Below, piece by piece: positions 47,094 to 56,764 of a stretch of 64,000 nucleotides of DNA. A program made the translations under genes and the position numbers. Each line of letters begins with the position of its first letter. Position 1 is the first letter of the stretch. Source of the DNA: Tropicimonas marinistellae. GTDB lineage: Bacteria; Pseudomonadota; Alphaproteobacteria; Rhodobacterales; Rhodobacteraceae. The notes under the pieces are model-generated. The model saw nothing but the letters and a program-made list of their open reading frames with translations. It searched no databases and had not been told where the DNA came from. The DNA lies in assembly GCF_001509585.1 (NCBI RefSeq), contig NZ_LNCI01000001.1:310001-374000 (forward strand), in the 5' to 3' direction.

Positions 47094-47891
47094 ATGCGAC
47101 TGAGTGCCATCCTGACCACGTTTCTGGGCCTCGCCGTTGCTGGCGGGTCTGCCTACGTCGCGCACGACTACGTTGAGCGCAGTAAAGCCTCGGCAAGCGT
47201 GACCGAGCAGGCCGAAATGGTGAATGTGATGGTCGCGCGTTCGAATATCGCGCTCGGCCAATCCATTGAGTCCCACGTAATGGAATCTATCTCATGGCCG
47301 CGTCAATCTGTGCCGGCGGGCGTCTACACTGACCGCAACGAACTACTGCCTGCGCAGGGGCAACCGGCCCGCCGTGCCAAGCGTGCGATAGCGCAGGGCG
47401 AACTCATCATGAAATCCAAGGTGTCAGACTTTGGAGAGAAGGTAACAATCGGTCAGACACTCGGCCCGAACCTACGCGCGATGGCGATCAAGGTTTCTGC
47501 CGAGACAGCCGTCGGTGGCTTCGTCACGCCCGGAGATTCCGTCGACGTTGTTCTGACGCAGGGGCGGGGCGGTGAGCTCAGCGCCGTGACCATCCTTCAG
47601 AACATCCGCATTGTCGGCGTGGACCAGGATGCGGACGAACACGCAGACACTCCCGAGATTGCCCGCACGGTGACCGTCGCCGTGACACCGGAGCAGAGCC
47701 AGCGGCTTGCCCTGGCGCAAAAGGCCGGCACGCTGAGCCTGACGCTCCGCAACTTCGAGGCCGCCGAGACGGAGAAGCTGCAGTTGATCAAGCTCAGCGA
47801 CATCCTGATGGACGCGCCTCTGGAGGAAAAGATCACACGTTCGGTCGTCGTCCGCCGCGGCAACGTCTCGGCCGTTGAGGAACTGCGCTGA
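47094..47891 (+). CDS. cpaB: CpaB/RcpC pilus assembly protein
   Basis: 265 residues. N-terminal hydrophobic segment (5-25), then SAF domain VNVMVARSNIALGQSIESHVMES, followed by the RcpC part LRAMAIKVSAETAVGGFVTPGDSVDVVLT. Acts in the periplasm, normally with the secretin CpaC; no secretin gene is found here. AAAGGA precedes the ATG at 47094. Confidence 0.9.
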   Translation: MRLSAILTTFLGLAVAGGSAYVAHDYVERSKASASVTEQAEMVNVMVARSNIALGQSIESHVMESISWPRQSVPAGVYTDRNELLPAQGQPARRAKRAIAQGELIMKSKVSDFGEKVTIGQTLGPNLRAMAIKVSAETAVGGFVTPGDSVDVVLTQGRGGELSAVTILQNIRIVGVDQDADEHADTPEIARTVTVAVTPEQSQRLALAQKAGTLSLTLRNFEAAETEKLQLIKLSDILMDAPLEEKITRSVVVRRGNVSAVEELR

Positions 47892-47913
47892 GGCGCGGCG
47901 CGGGGTGATTGCC

Positions 47914-49377
47914 ATGAAGCCGTTTCGCACATTGAGGGACCTGCACCGGGAGGAGGATGGCACCATCCTTGTCTTCTGGGGCGTCTCGCTCGGTGTACTG
48001 CTCGGTATCGTGGCGCTGTCGTTCGACCTTGGCCGCGTCGGCATCACCCAGACGGAAATGCAGTCTTTTACTGACCATGTTGCGCTGGCCGCCGCCGGAG
48101 AGCTCGACGGTCGGACGGACTCCATCGACCGGGCTCGAAGTGCGGCGGCGAACTTCATTGTCGACCGCAAGTCTTTTGGCGACGGCGACAGCACTCTGGC
48201 GGGTACGGCCGATTACACGCTCACGTTTTTCGAAACCCTGCCTTCGAGCGACCTGTCGGCGCTCACAGACGTGGCCACCGATCCGCGCGACGCGGCTTTC
48301 GTGCGCGTCACGGCGACCGCGAGCACGGTCGAGATGACCTTCGCCGCAGCCTTCTCGGCGCTTACCGGCGCCTCGGTAGAGGATCGCGCGGTTGGCGCGA
48401 CCGCGGTCGCGGGCTTCACGATGTTTGCATGCGACATCACGCCGATGATGTTCTGCGTACCGGGCCCAACCTGGGAAGCTGACAAGAACAGGGGTCAAAC
48501 GGTAGCGCTGCGCGCTGGCGGCAATGGCGCGGCCTGGGGCCCCGGTGACTTCGGCTTTCTCGACGTTGCCGACGGCGTCTACGTCGACCCTAACGGCCCT
48601 TGCGCCGGCATGAAAAGCAGAGAGCTTGATCGCTGCCTGCTCGGGGCCGTCGGCAACATCACCCAATGTTTCGCGAAGAATGGCGTCGACACCGAACCCG
48701 GCCAGCGGGTCGGCATCGAGGATGCGGCCATCAACGTCCGGTTCGACATCTTCAGCGCGAACATGAAGAAATTCAGCAGTAACCCCGACTACGCACCCGC
48801 GCCGAACGCGATTGACGGCATACTCACCGAAGGCTGCAAGGCGGAGCTCAACGTGGTCAGCAATAAGGACGACACCCCGCTGTCTGTCCCGCTACCGCCC
48901 GATGATTGCATGCCCGGATGTGGCCGTTTCGGTGACGGGAACTGGAGTGTCGGACGCGCGACCTACGAGGACATCAACTATGACGGGGCCAATCCGACCG
49001 GCTTGCCCGCGGGGGCCACACGCCACCAATACTATCTCAAGGAGATCGAGATGCATGGTGGCGCACTCTCTACCGAAGCGCTCCTACCGGCCGACAACGA
49101 CGAAACCGGCCGGCCGCAATGTGCGCCACAAGCGGCGGCGGACCCCGACCGCCGGGTTATCATCGCCGCGGGGATTGATTGCATAGGCAACGAAATCCAA
49201 GGGAAAGCCGCGGATGTGCCCGTCCAGGAGTTCGTCAAGATCTTCCTGGTCCAGCCCGGAAAGGTGAGCGGCGAAAAGAAGTTCGACATTTACGGCGAGA
49301 TCGTTGGCTCCGCGGGTGGCGCGGGCGGTGGTGGCGCTGAAGCAATCTTCCACGACGTTGTGCAGCTGTATCGGTGA
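47914..49377 (+). CDS. TadG-type pilus assembly protein
   Basis: 487 residues. N-terminal TadE/TadG-like sequence DGTILVFWGVSLGVLLGIVALSFDLGRVG, a single membrane anchor, with the rest in the periplasm. Cysteine-rich middle part (CDITPMMFC, CLLGAVGNITQC, DDCMPGCGRFGDG). No VWA MIDAS motif was noticed, which differs from classical TadG. Encoded between cpaB and two TadE-like genes, so it belongs to pilus assembly; probably a minor pseudopilin or assembly factor. Confidence 0.72.
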   Translation: MKPFRTLRDLHREEDGTILVFWGVSLGVLLGIVALSFDLGRVGITQTEMQSFTDHVALAAAGELDGRTDSIDRARSAAANFIVDRKSFGDGDSTLAGTADYTLTFFETLPSSDLSALTDVATDPRDAAFVRVTATASTVEMTFAAAFSALTGASVEDRAVGATAVAGFTMFACDITPMMFCVPGPTWEADKNRGQTVALRAGGNGAAWGPGDFGFLDVADGVYVDPNGPCAGMKSRELDRCLLGAVGNITQCFAKNGVDTEPGQRVGIEDAAINVRFDIFSANMKKFSSNPDYAPAPNAIDGILTEGCKAELNVVSNKDDTPLSVPLPPDDCMPGCGRFGDGNWSVGRATYEDINYDGANPTGLPAGATRHQYYLKEIEMHGGALSTEALLPADNDETGRPQCAPQAAADPDRRVIIAAGIDCIGNEIQGKAADVPVQEFVKIFLVQPGKVSGEKKFDIYGEIVGSAGGAGGGGAEAIFHDVVQLYR

Positions 49378-49382
49378 CAGAC

Positions 49383-49889
49383 ATGGCAAACAAATCCCGC
49401 AAAATCCCCGCCACACTCCGCCGCTTCGGTCGTGCGGAGGACGGTACGCAACTCGTCGAATTCGCGATCCTTTTGCCAATGCTGCTTCTGGTCTTTGCCG
49501 TGATCGTCGAAGGGGGAAGGATGATGTGGTCCTTCCAGGCGACCAACGCCGGAGTCCGCGACGCCTCGCGCTACCTCGCCCGTGTCGTGCCGTCCGACGT
49601 TTGCACCGTCGGCAGTTCGCTCGCCGGTTGGAAACCGAAAGTGGAAAGCATCGTTCGGACAACCTCTACCGGCGACGCGTTTTTTCCTGTCGGGATCACC
49701 ATCGACTCCGTCACCCCGTCGCTCGTCTGCTACAGCGGGAGCTACCGGGTTCCCGATGTTGGCATCGCGAGGGTCACGGCGCAATTGACCATCACATTCC
49801 CCTTCGAGGGCTTGTTCCGCCTGGCCGGGGCCGAGCGTGCCACCATCGTCACCACCGTGACCGACCAGAGCCGGATATTCGGAACATGA
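49383..49889 (+). CDS. TadE-like pseudopilin (1)
   Basis: 168 residues from ATG 49383 (GTG at 49374 would overlap the previous stop). RAEDGTQLVEFAILLPMLLLVFAVIVEGGRM is the TadE domain with a prepilin-like G/xxxxE(F) segment. Minor pseudopilin of the Tad system. It overlaps the next gene by 4 bp. Confidence 0.85.
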   Translation: MANKSRKIPATLRRFGRAEDGTQLVEFAILLPMLLLVFAVIVEGGRMMWSFQATNAGVRDASRYLARVVPSDVCTVGSSLAGWKPKVESIVRTTSTGDAFFPVGITIDSVTPSLVCYSGSYRVPDVGIARVTAQLTITFPFEGLFRLAGAERATIVTTVTDQSRIFGT

Positions 49890-50593
49890 CCCGACCCGAG
49901 AAATACGGCGTCGTCGGCAAGCGGCTTGCAGACTTCGGGAGCGACGAAGCAGGGACGTCACTTGTCGAGTTCGCGATGGTGTTGTCGCTGTTCCTGCTGA
50001 TCTTTTTCGGATTGATCGACTTCGGCCGGCTCGCGTTCCACTATGTCACGGCCGAAAAGGCAGTGCAGCGCGCCGCGCGTGTCGCGGCGGTGCGCCCGCC
50101 CGTGTGCGACGCCCTCTACGACAACGGCCTAAATGAGAGCAAATACCCGACCAACCAAATTGCGGTCGACAATACCGAGTTCGACTTCGGCGCCCGTTGC
50201 AACGCGGGTGCCAGCACGGGCAAAAACGTCTGTAAGACCATGAGCGTTTCGTGCTCGGGCGACGCTGGCGACCCAACATCAAGCGAGATCTGGCGGATCG
50301 TCAGGACCGCGCTGCCAAACGACGCGAGCGAGGCGAACCTTCGCTTCTCATACAACTCGGATCCCAATCTCGGGTTTCTTGGCGGACCCTACGTCCCCGT
50401 CGTCACGGTTGAATTGCAGAACGTCAATTTTCAGTTCCTGGGCGCCGGCGCCCTGGCCGGGTCCGTGCTTGCCGGGCTGACCGAAATGTCGGGCGCAACG
50501 CCGCCCAAGCTATTGAAGGATGGTTTCATCGAATTTCCCGCCCTGAGCGTGTCCCTGCCCGCAGAGGACCTGGCCCAGGGAATGGACGGATAG
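49886..50593 (+). CDS. TadE-like pseudopilin (2)
   Basis: 235 residues. EAGTSLVEFAMVLSLFLLIFFGLIDFGRLAFHYV gives the TadE anchor. The periplasmic part has cysteine pairs (PPVCDAL, ARCNAG, NVCKTMSVSC) and a C-terminal strand-rich stretch. Third TadE/G-type protein in a row; probably interacts with the other two at the base or tip of the pilus. Confidence 0.82.
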   Translation: MTRPEKYGVVGKRLADFGSDEAGTSLVEFAMVLSLFLLIFFGLIDFGRLAFHYVTAEKAVQRAARVAAVRPPVCDALYDNGLNESKYPTNQIAVDNTEFDFGARCNAGASTGKNVCKTMSVSCSGDAGDPTSSEIWRIVRTALPNDASEANLRFSYNSDPNLGFLGGPYVPVVTVELQNVNFQFLGAGALAGSVLAGLTEMSGATPPKLLKDGFIEFPALSVSLPAEDLAQGMDG

Positions 50594-50610
50594 TGAGAGG
50601 GGAGGCAGCC

Positions 50611-51819
50611 ATGACTGACAGCGCCCATTCAATTGCCCTTGTTGGGTTCAGCGATCCGATCGCGCGCGATCTGGCCGCGACGATCCGAAGCACGAATGCC
50701 TACGGGATAGAGGAAGTCATCTCTCCCTTGTCGGTGATCAACGGTCACGCAGTGGATTTGACCAAAAATCACGACGTGATCATTTTCCGCACCGACACCA
50801 CAGACAGCGGCGACGTCGATGCGCTGGAAGCAATTCAGGCAAGTGCGTCCGGCAAGTCCAAGATCATTGCCCTGACCGAAGAAACGGCGTCGCTGCAATC
50901 GGCGCACCGGCTGGCGCGGGCAGGGGCAGATGCCGTATTGCCGGATACGATCTCTGCTGAAGAGCTGCAAAATGCTATCCGGGATGCGCTTGCCGCGCTC
51001 GCCCCGAAGGCGGCAGAAGCACTCCGTCCGCAAGGCAAGATCATATCGGTTGCACAGGCACGGGGCGGTGTGGGAGCGACGACGGTTGCCGTGAACCTCG
51101 CGCACACACTGCTGGACCGCCAAGGCAAGTTCAAGAAGACCTCCGCCAACCGCGTCGCGCTTGTCGACCTCGACCTGCAGTTCGGCGCAGTCGCCGGTTT
51201 CCTCGACATTGCGGGCAACGACAGTCTGTTCCAGATGGCGAGCGAACAGACGATGCCCGACGCGGTTTTCCTCGAACAATCCATGGTCACGCTCGACACC
51301 GGACTATCCGTCCTTCCCGCGCCGTCGAGTATTGCGCCGGTCGACGCGCTCCAGCCGGAACAGGTGCGCGCGATACTTGAGACGCTTTCGCGCGACTTCG
51401 ACTATGTCGTGATCGACTTGCCGCGATCGCTGGTGGGTTGGATCGCGCCGGTACTCGAAATGAGTGACCGAATGCTGCTGGTTACCGACACCTCCGTACC
51501 CTCGATACAGCAGGCTCGTCGGCTGATCGACTTTTTCACCGAGGACAACCTCGCCCTGCCAATCGACATCGTGGTCAATCGTGAGTCGCGCCCGCTCGTC
51601 CTCGGGCGGCACCACACCGAGGCCGCGAAGGTGCTTGAGCGACCCTTTTTTTCCTGGCTGCCCGACGATGCGAAACCGGCACGGATTGCGCTCGACCGTG
51701 GGCAGCCCTTGTCCGAGGTCGCGGGCCGCGCCCCGCTGGCAAAGTCAATCAGAAAGCTCGGCCGAGCACTCGTGACCGCCTTCGAAGACGAAACGAAATC
51801 TCGGAAGATGACCCGCTAA
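50611..51819 (+). CDS. cpaE: CpaE/TadZ-type pilus localisation ATPase
   Basis: 402 residues. N-terminal receiver-like domain without a phospho-Asp pattern seen clearly (DVIIFRTDTTDS...), then a MinD/ParA-like ATPase with the deviant Walker A ARGGVGATT, typical of TadZ, and DFDYVVIDLPRS as Walker B. Places the Tad machine at the pole. Start ATG 50611 with AGGGGAGG upstream. Confidence 0.9.
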   Translation: MTDSAHSIALVGFSDPIARDLAATIRSTNAYGIEEVISPLSVINGHAVDLTKNHDVIIFRTDTTDSGDVDALEAIQASASGKSKIIALTEETASLQSAHRLARAGADAVLPDTISAEELQNAIRDALAALAPKAAEALRPQGKIISVAQARGGVGATTVAVNLAHTLLDRQGKFKKTSANRVALVDLDLQFGAVAGFLDIAGNDSLFQMASEQTMPDAVFLEQSMVTLDTGLSVLPAPSSIAPVDALQPEQVRAILETLSRDFDYVVIDLPRSLVGWIAPVLEMSDRMLLVTDTSVPSIQQARRLIDFFTEDNLALPIDIVVNRESRPLVLGRHHTEAAKVLERPFFSWLPDDAKPARIALDRGQPLSEVAGRAPLAKSIRKLGRALVTAFEDETKSRKMTR

Positions 51820-51832
51820 GGAGTGCGCCAGT

Positions 51833-53227
51833 ATGTTTAAGAACTTTAAGAAACGCTCGCTCTCCGACGCAGAGGGAAACGTGGTGGCCTTGCCGGGCGC
51901 ATCGAAGGAAATTGTCGATGAAGTCGTTGCCATGGCGCCAACTCGGGAAGAACAGGAACTCAGCGACTTTTTAACACTCAAAAGCCGGCTGCATGATGCT
52001 CTTCTCGACCGCCTGAACCTCTCGGTAATCGACAAGATCCAGCCGGATGACCTCCGGCGCGAGGTAGCCTCCTTGGTCAACCAGGTACTGACCGAAGAAG
52101 GCAATCCGATGCGGTCGGAACAATTCAAGGCCATCGTCGATGAATTGATGCACGAGGTGCTGGGGCTCGGCCCGCTCGAACCGTTGCTGGCCGACCCGAC
52201 GATCAACGACATCCTTGTCAACGGTCACCGCGACGTCTTCATCGAACGCAACGGGGTGCTGGAGCGCTCTCCGGTAAGATTCCTCGATGAGAAGCACCTT
52301 TTGCGGATCATCGACAAGATCGTATCGCGGATCGGTCGGCGCGTGGATGAGTCAAACCCCTGGGTCGATGCACGCCTTGAAGACGGCAGCCGGGTCAATG
52401 CGATCATCCGACCATGCGCCGTCGACGGCCCGAGCATCTCGATACGGAAGTTCTCGGAGAAGCCACTGACGATGCAGAAGCTGGTGAGCTTCGGGGCACT
52501 GTCGGAACCGGCGGCGCAGTTCTTGCAGGGGTTGGTATCCGCGCGGATGAACGTTCTCATTTCGGGGGGCACCGGTTCGGGAAAAACGACCATGCTCAAC
52601 GCCATGTCGGCATCAATCGACCCTCGCGAGCGCATCGTTACGATTGAAGACGCTGCGGAACTGCGGCTGCAGCAGGAGCACATCGTTCGGCTGGAGACCC
52701 GGCCTCCGAATCCGGCTGGTCAGGGCGCGGTGGTACAGCGGGATCTCGTCCGCAACGCGCTCCGGATGCGACCGGACCGGATCATCGTCGGCGAGGTGCG
52801 TGGCGCGGAAGCTTTCGACATGTTGCAGGCCATGAATACCGGCCACGACGGGTCTATGACAACGGTCCACGCCAACTCTACCCGCGATGCGCTCGGACGG
52901 ATCGAACAGATGGTGACTATGATGGGATCGGAGTTGCCGCTCTCGGCCATCAGAAGCCAAATTGCTTCCGGGCTCGACTTCGTCTTGCAACTCGCAAGAA
53001 TGTCGGATGGTCGCCGCAGGGTTGTTTCGGTTTCCGAGATCACCGGCATGGAGGGCGACATAATAACGATGCAGGACATGTTCGTCTTTCGTCGTCGGGG
53101 CATCTCGGAGACCGGTGATGTTCTGGGGGATTTCGTCGCCACCGGAACCCGCCCGTATTCCGCCGAGCGGCTGCTCGCGGCGGGGATCGACCTGCCGAGC
53201 GAGCTCTTCGCGACGCGGGAGGTCTGA
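51833..53227 (+). CDS. cpaF: CpaF/TadA secretion ATPase
   Basis: 464 residues. Walker A GGTGSGKT at 245-252, then the Asp box and Walker B in [37 protein letters not shown], the type II/IV secretion ATPase pattern. Powers pilin polymerisation from the cytoplasmic side of the inner membrane with TadB/TadC. The ATG at 51833 lies 13 bp after cpaE with AAGGAG upstream. Confidence 0.95.
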   Translation: MFKNFKKRSLSDAEGNVVALPGASKEIVDEVVAMAPTREEQELSDFLTLKSRLHDALLDRLNLSVIDKIQPDDLRREVASLVNQVLTEEGNPMRSEQFKAIVDELMHEVLGLGPLEPLLADPTINDILVNGHRDVFIERNGVLERSPVRFLDEKHLLRIIDKIVSRIGRRVDESNPWVDARLEDGSRVNAIIRPCAVDGPSISIRKFSEKPLTMQKLVSFGALSEPAAQFLQGLVSARMNVLISGGTGSGKTTMLNAMSASIDPRERIVTIEDAAELRLQQEHIVRLETRPPNPAGQGAVVQRDLVRNALRMRPDRIIVGEVRGAEAFDMLQAMNTGHDGSMTTVHANSTRDALGRIEQMVTMMGSELPLSAIRSQIASGLDFVLQLARMSDGRRRVVSVSEITGMEGDIITMQDMFVFRRRGISETGDVLGDFVATGTRPYSAERLLAAGIDLPSELFATREV

Positions 53228-53230
53228 TCC

Positions 53231-54202
53231 ATGCTGGCAAATTTCGACGAACAGGATCTTCTCTATATCGTGTACTGCGGCATCGCCGTTGGTGCGCTGG
53301 TCTTCATCTCCGGGCTCGGGCAACTCCTGAGCCAGAAAGAGAACCGCAGCGAGGCGCGGAGCCGGCGGATGCGGATGATTGCGGAAGGCAAGTCGACGGC
53401 AGAACTGCTGGCGTTGCTGAAGCCGCCGGCACGTCGTGGGCTGCTGGGGCGGATTCCGCTTCTTGGCGATCTTCCCGCCCGCCTTCGCAAGGCTGGGCTG
53501 ATGATCAGTGCCAGGATGTTTCTGGCTCTGTGCGTCATGGTCTGGGGGGCGATCACGCTGGTCGGGCAACGCTTCATTGGCATAGAATTGGCAGCGGTCC
53601 TCGCAATCATTCCTGCCATCTTGGTTCCCTTCGTCGTGCTCGACGCCCGGGTAAAGAAGCGTTCGGATCAGATGGTCCGGCAACTTCCCGACGCGTTGGA
53701 ACTCATGGCACGCGGACTGAAGGTTGGCCACCCGCTCAGCACGTCCATTGCCACGGTCGCGCGGGAAATGCCGGATCCGATTGGCACCGAGTTCGGGTTG
53801 ATCCACGATCAGGTGAATTACGGCGACGATTTGGTCGACGCCTTCAAGGAGTTTGCCGAGCGGGTCGGGGTTGAAGACGTGGATTACCTCGCCTCAAGTA
53901 TCGGCATCCAATACGGCACTGGCGGCGACCTGGTGCGGGTGATCACCGTGCTGTCTCGGACAATCCGCAGCCGGATTACCATGCGCCGCAAGATCCGTGC
54001 GATCTCTTCGGAGGGGCGCCTTACCGCCTGGTTTCTGTCGGCCTTGCCGGTTTTGATCTTCGCCTACACCATGATCTCGACGCCAAGCTACTACGGCGGC
54101 GTAATGGACGACCCAATGTTTCGTCCGATGATGCTGACCGTGATCGGCCTGACCATCGCGAACGCGCTGGTTCTGCGCCGCCTTGTCAACTTCAAGATTT
54201 GA
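53231..54202 (+). CDS. tadB: TadB inner-membrane platform protein
   Basis: 323 residues. One N-terminal membrane segment ([19 protein letters not shown]), two around residues 95-135, a T2SSF domain ([32 protein letters not shown]) and C-terminal segments. Forms the platform with TadC. GGAGG precedes the ATG. Confidence 0.92.
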   Translation: MLANFDEQDLLYIVYCGIAVGALVFISGLGQLLSQKENRSEARSRRMRMIAEGKSTAELLALLKPPARRGLLGRIPLLGDLPARLRKAGLMISARMFLALCVMVWGAITLVGQRFIGIELAAVLAIIPAILVPFVVLDARVKKRSDQMVRQLPDALELMARGLKVGHPLSTSIATVAREMPDPIGTEFGLIHDQVNYGDDLVDAFKEFAERVGVEDVDYLASSIGIQYGTGGDLVRVITVLSRTIRSRITMRRKIRAISSEGRLTAWFLSALPVLIFAYTMISTPSYYGGVMDDPMFRPMMLTVIGLTIANALVLRRLVNFKI

Positions 54203-54212
54203 GGTCGCCGCC

Positions 54213-55211
54213 ATGGAACAGATTCAGACATATGTTGCGACTCTCGGCGAAAACGGCGAGCTACTGATCATCTTCGGCGCGGCGCTCGGCATGTTGCTGC
54301 TCGTATACGGGCTTTCCTCGGCGGCAACTTCGGGAAACCCGGCTGCGGACCGGCTCGCAGCATCCGGCCGTCGGCGGCACTCCGGGCAGGATCAGGGGAT
54401 CCTGAAGCCGGTGGATCGCGATCCGACCGGACTGATGAAGTCCTTCGTCCCCTCGAGCGACGCAGAACGCAGTTCCTTGCAACGCAAGTTGAAGCAGGCG
54501 GGTAAGGGAGGGCCGAACAGTCTTCTGCGTTTTTCGATGAAGCGCATCGGCCTGGCGCTTCTTCTGCCCGCGCTCTTTCTTGTCTTGCTGGCAGCGAGTC
54601 GCGAGGCGCCGCAGTACCTGCCGCAGGGTCTCGTGCGTGTCTTGTCCGGCATGTCTAACATCGGGGTCTTTCAAGTGTTGTCGGTCCTCATCGCTTTGGG
54701 GTACTTCGGCCCGCTACACTCGCTCAACGGCAAAGTGAAAGAGCGCCAGCAGCGGATTCAGGAGGGGTTCCCAAACGCACTCGACCTGCTGCAGATCTCC
54801 GTGGAAGCAGGGCTCGGGTTTGACGCCGCAATGACGCGTGTCGGCAACGAGCTAACGCGGATATCGCCGGACATCGCCTTCGAGTTCCTTTCGGTCCAGC
54901 ACGAGGTGCAGGCCGGTCGCGCGCGGGATGCGGCACTGATCGACATGGCCGACCGCATCGGGCTCGACTTCGTGCACTCCTTTGTCAACGTCGTGCGACA
55001 GTCCATGCAGTTCGGAACCAGCATGACCGACGCGCTCAACATCTACTCCGAAGAGTTGCGGAACTTCCGGGAACTGGCTGCCCAAGAAAAGGCGAACAAG
55101 CTTCCGGTAAAGATGTCGGCGGTGCTGGCCTCGATGATGCTGCCTGCGTTGATACTGATCACCCTCGGCCCTGTCGTCATCCGGTATGTTAATCTTTTCA
55201 GCGAAGGCTAA
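54213..55211 (+). CDS. tadC: TadC inner-membrane platform protein
   Basis: 332 residues. T2SSF domain GFPNALDLLQISVEAGLGFDAAMTRVGNEL, flanked by membrane segments (IIFGAALGMLLLVYGLSSA; LLLPALFLVLLAAS; C-terminal MMLPALILITLGPVVI). Pairs with TadB. Last of the contiguous assembly genes before the regulator; 10 bp after tadB. Confidence 0.92.
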   Translation: MEQIQTYVATLGENGELLIIFGAALGMLLLVYGLSSAATSGNPAADRLAASGRRRHSGQDQGILKPVDRDPTGLMKSFVPSSDAERSSLQRKLKQAGKGGPNSLLRFSMKRIGLALLLPALFLVLLAASREAPQYLPQGLVRVLSGMSNIGVFQVLSVLIALGYFGPLHSLNGKVKERQQRIQEGFPNALDLLQISVEAGLGFDAAMTRVGNELTRISPDIAFEFLSVQHEVQAGRARDAALIDMADRIGLDFVHSFVNVVRQSMQFGTSMTDALNIYSEELRNFRELAAQEKANKLPVKMSAVLASMMLPALILITLGPVVIRYVNLFSEG

Positions 55212-55327
55212 TGGGAATATGGGCGTCACAGTTTGGTCGCGTTTTGCAATCCTGAGCTGAAACTGTTTCGACATACATATCAATTGACCCAATTCTTAAG
55301 AATGATTGCCAGAACAGACTGTTGCGG

Positions 55328-55343
55328 TGTCAAAAATTTGACA
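55328..55343. promoter_or_regulatory. Palindrome upstream of the LuxR-type gene
   Basis: 7-bp arms TGTCAAA / TTTGACA with a 2-nt spacer. Possible autoregulatory site. Confidence 0.5.
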
Positions 55344-55349
55344 TATTCA

Positions 55350-55364
55350 TTAACGTTAAATTAA
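55350..55364. promoter_or_regulatory. CtrA-type binding site
   Basis: TTAA-CGTTAAA-TTAA: perfect TTAA-N7-TTAA, 86 bp upstream of the LuxR-type start and within the AT-rich control region. CtrA is a cell-cycle and motility/pilus regulator of alphaproteobacteria. Confidence 0.6.
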
Positions 55365-55449
55365 CTGGATTTCGAGGCAGTTAACACATTCAGACAAACT
55401 CCACGTCCGGGCAGGCGTATCGGTTTTTTTGTTGTGTCTGGAGTATTAA

Positions 55450-56286
55450 ATGTCGACGTTCGGGGGGAGGAACCGGCCAGACGGGATTGGCTGCGCAATG
55501 TCGTTGATCGACGCGGTCTACCGCTGGTGTCAATGCGTCAATGGAGACGAAGTCGTATCAACGGCGCTCCGATCCATTGGCGCCGGGCTTGGAGCCGAAG
55601 CGCTGGCGGTTTCCCGCGCGCGCCCGGGACCGGGCGGATCCGTTCGGGTGTTGGCATACGATGGACTTTCGCAATCCTCGTCGCTGCCCCGTCTCACGAG
55701 ATCCTTCGCCACTTCTATTCTCGGAGACTTCATGCCAAGCGCGCGGCCCGGATCGGTCTGGCTGCGGTCCGCGGTCGAAGTGGTAGCCGATCCTGCGTTG
55801 GAACTATTCCATTCTCGTCGGACACTGCGGGAACTCGCCATTGTGCCGTTGGCTACCGACCAGAAATCCCTGGACTTTCTTGAGATGCACTTCCCCGAGC
55901 CTCTTGTTCCGGGCCAGCATGCCGTTCTGAACGCGCTGGCGCAGACGCTGAGTGAGGCATGGCGCAACCGATCAGAAGGGATTTTCGTCTCCGGTGTGTT
56001 GGACAGCGATGAGCGTGATCCAAAGACGGCGTGGGCCGATGATCTGCTTGGACACCACAATCCAGCGAGCTTCAGCCGGGCCGAGTACCGGGTTTGCCTG
56101 CTTCTCAGCCGGGGCGCTCAATTGACAGCGGTATGCGACGAGCTTTCGATCGCACAATCCACGCTGCGAACGCATCTGCGAAACATCTACTCAAAGACAG
56201 CGACGGAAAACCTGCCAGAACTGCTGTACCTGTTGCTGCGGACTCCGGGCGCGCCTGCGTCTGAACCGATTTCGAAGACTGCGTAG
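55450..56286 (+). CDS. LuxR-type HTH regulator in the tad locus
   Basis: 278 residues. C-terminal LuxR HTH (about 207-265: FSRAEYRVCLLLSRGAQLTAVCDELSIAQSTLRTHLRNIYSKT). The N-terminal part is not a recognisable acyl-homoserine-lactone or receiver domain. Lies between tadC and the prepilin peptidase with an AT-rich control region upstream holding a CtrA box. Likely regulates the tad genes or itself. Confidence 0.82.
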   Translation: MSTFGGRNRPDGIGCAMSLIDAVYRWCQCVNGDEVVSTALRSIGAGLGAEALAVSRARPGPGGSVRVLAYDGLSQSSSLPRLTRSFATSILGDFMPSARPGSVWLRSAVEVVADPALELFHSRRTLRELAIVPLATDQKSLDFLEMHFPEPLVPGQHAVLNALAQTLSEAWRNRSEGIFVSGVLDSDERDPKTAWADDLLGHHNPASFSRAEYRVCLLLSRGAQLTAVCDELSIAQSTLRTHLRNIYSKTATENLPELLYLLLRTPGAPASEPISKTA

Positions 56287-56293
56287 GCCGAAA

Positions 56294-56764
56294 ATGGAAC
56301 TATTGCCCCTCATCCTGTCCGCACCATTGCTTGCCTGGATGGCCTATAGCGACTTGCGGTACATGCGTATACCGAACTGGCTCGTAATAGGCTTGGCTGT
56401 CGCGTTTCTTGTGTGCGTCCCGTTTTTGCCTGTTGCATCCGTCGGCGCACGGGCGGGCGTAGCAGCAGGTGTCCTTGTCGTCGGCTTCGTTGCGTTCGCG
56501 CTGGGTTTTCTTGGCGGTGGCGACGCGAAAGTCCTGAGCGCTTTACTTTTGCTCGTACCGCCGGGCACGTGGGCTGAATTCGCGTTGCTCTTCTCAGCGA
56601 CACTCCTCGTCGGGCTTGGTCTTGTGCTCAGCCTTCGTCTCGCACCCGGAGCCGCGCGCTCGACATGGGTAGGCCTGCGCGCACGGGGCATGTTCCCGAT
56701 GGGCGTCTCAATAGGCCTGGCTGGGCTGCTTCACCCTGTAATCGCGTCGCAACTGTTGTACTAG
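56294..56764 (+). CDS. cpaA: CpaA-type prepilin peptidase
   Basis: 156 residues, membrane protein with several hydrophobic segments. Aspartyl protease motifs: first Asp in AYSDLRYMRIPN and the GGGDAK motif (GFLGGGDAKVLSALLLL). Cleaves the Flp pilin and the TadE-like pseudopilins. Starts 8 bp after the regulator stop, so the two are one transcript. Confidence 0.9.
   Translation: MELLPLILSAPLLAWMAYSDLRYMRIPNWLVIGLAVAFLVCVPFLPVASVGARAGVAAGVLVVGFVAFALGFLGGGDAKVLSALLLLVPPGTWAEFALLFSATLLVGLGLVLSLRLAPGAARSTWVGLRARGMFPMGVSIGLAGLLHPVIASQLLY

Larger units (their letters stand above)
55212..55449. promoter_or_regulatory. AT-rich control region upstream of the tad-locus regulator
   Basis: 238 bp, clearly AT-richer than the flanking genes. 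Contains the palindrome TGTCAAA-AA-TTTGACA (55328-55343) and a perfect CtrA box (55350-55364). Likely promoter region of the LuxR-type gene and the peptidase. Confidence 0.6.
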
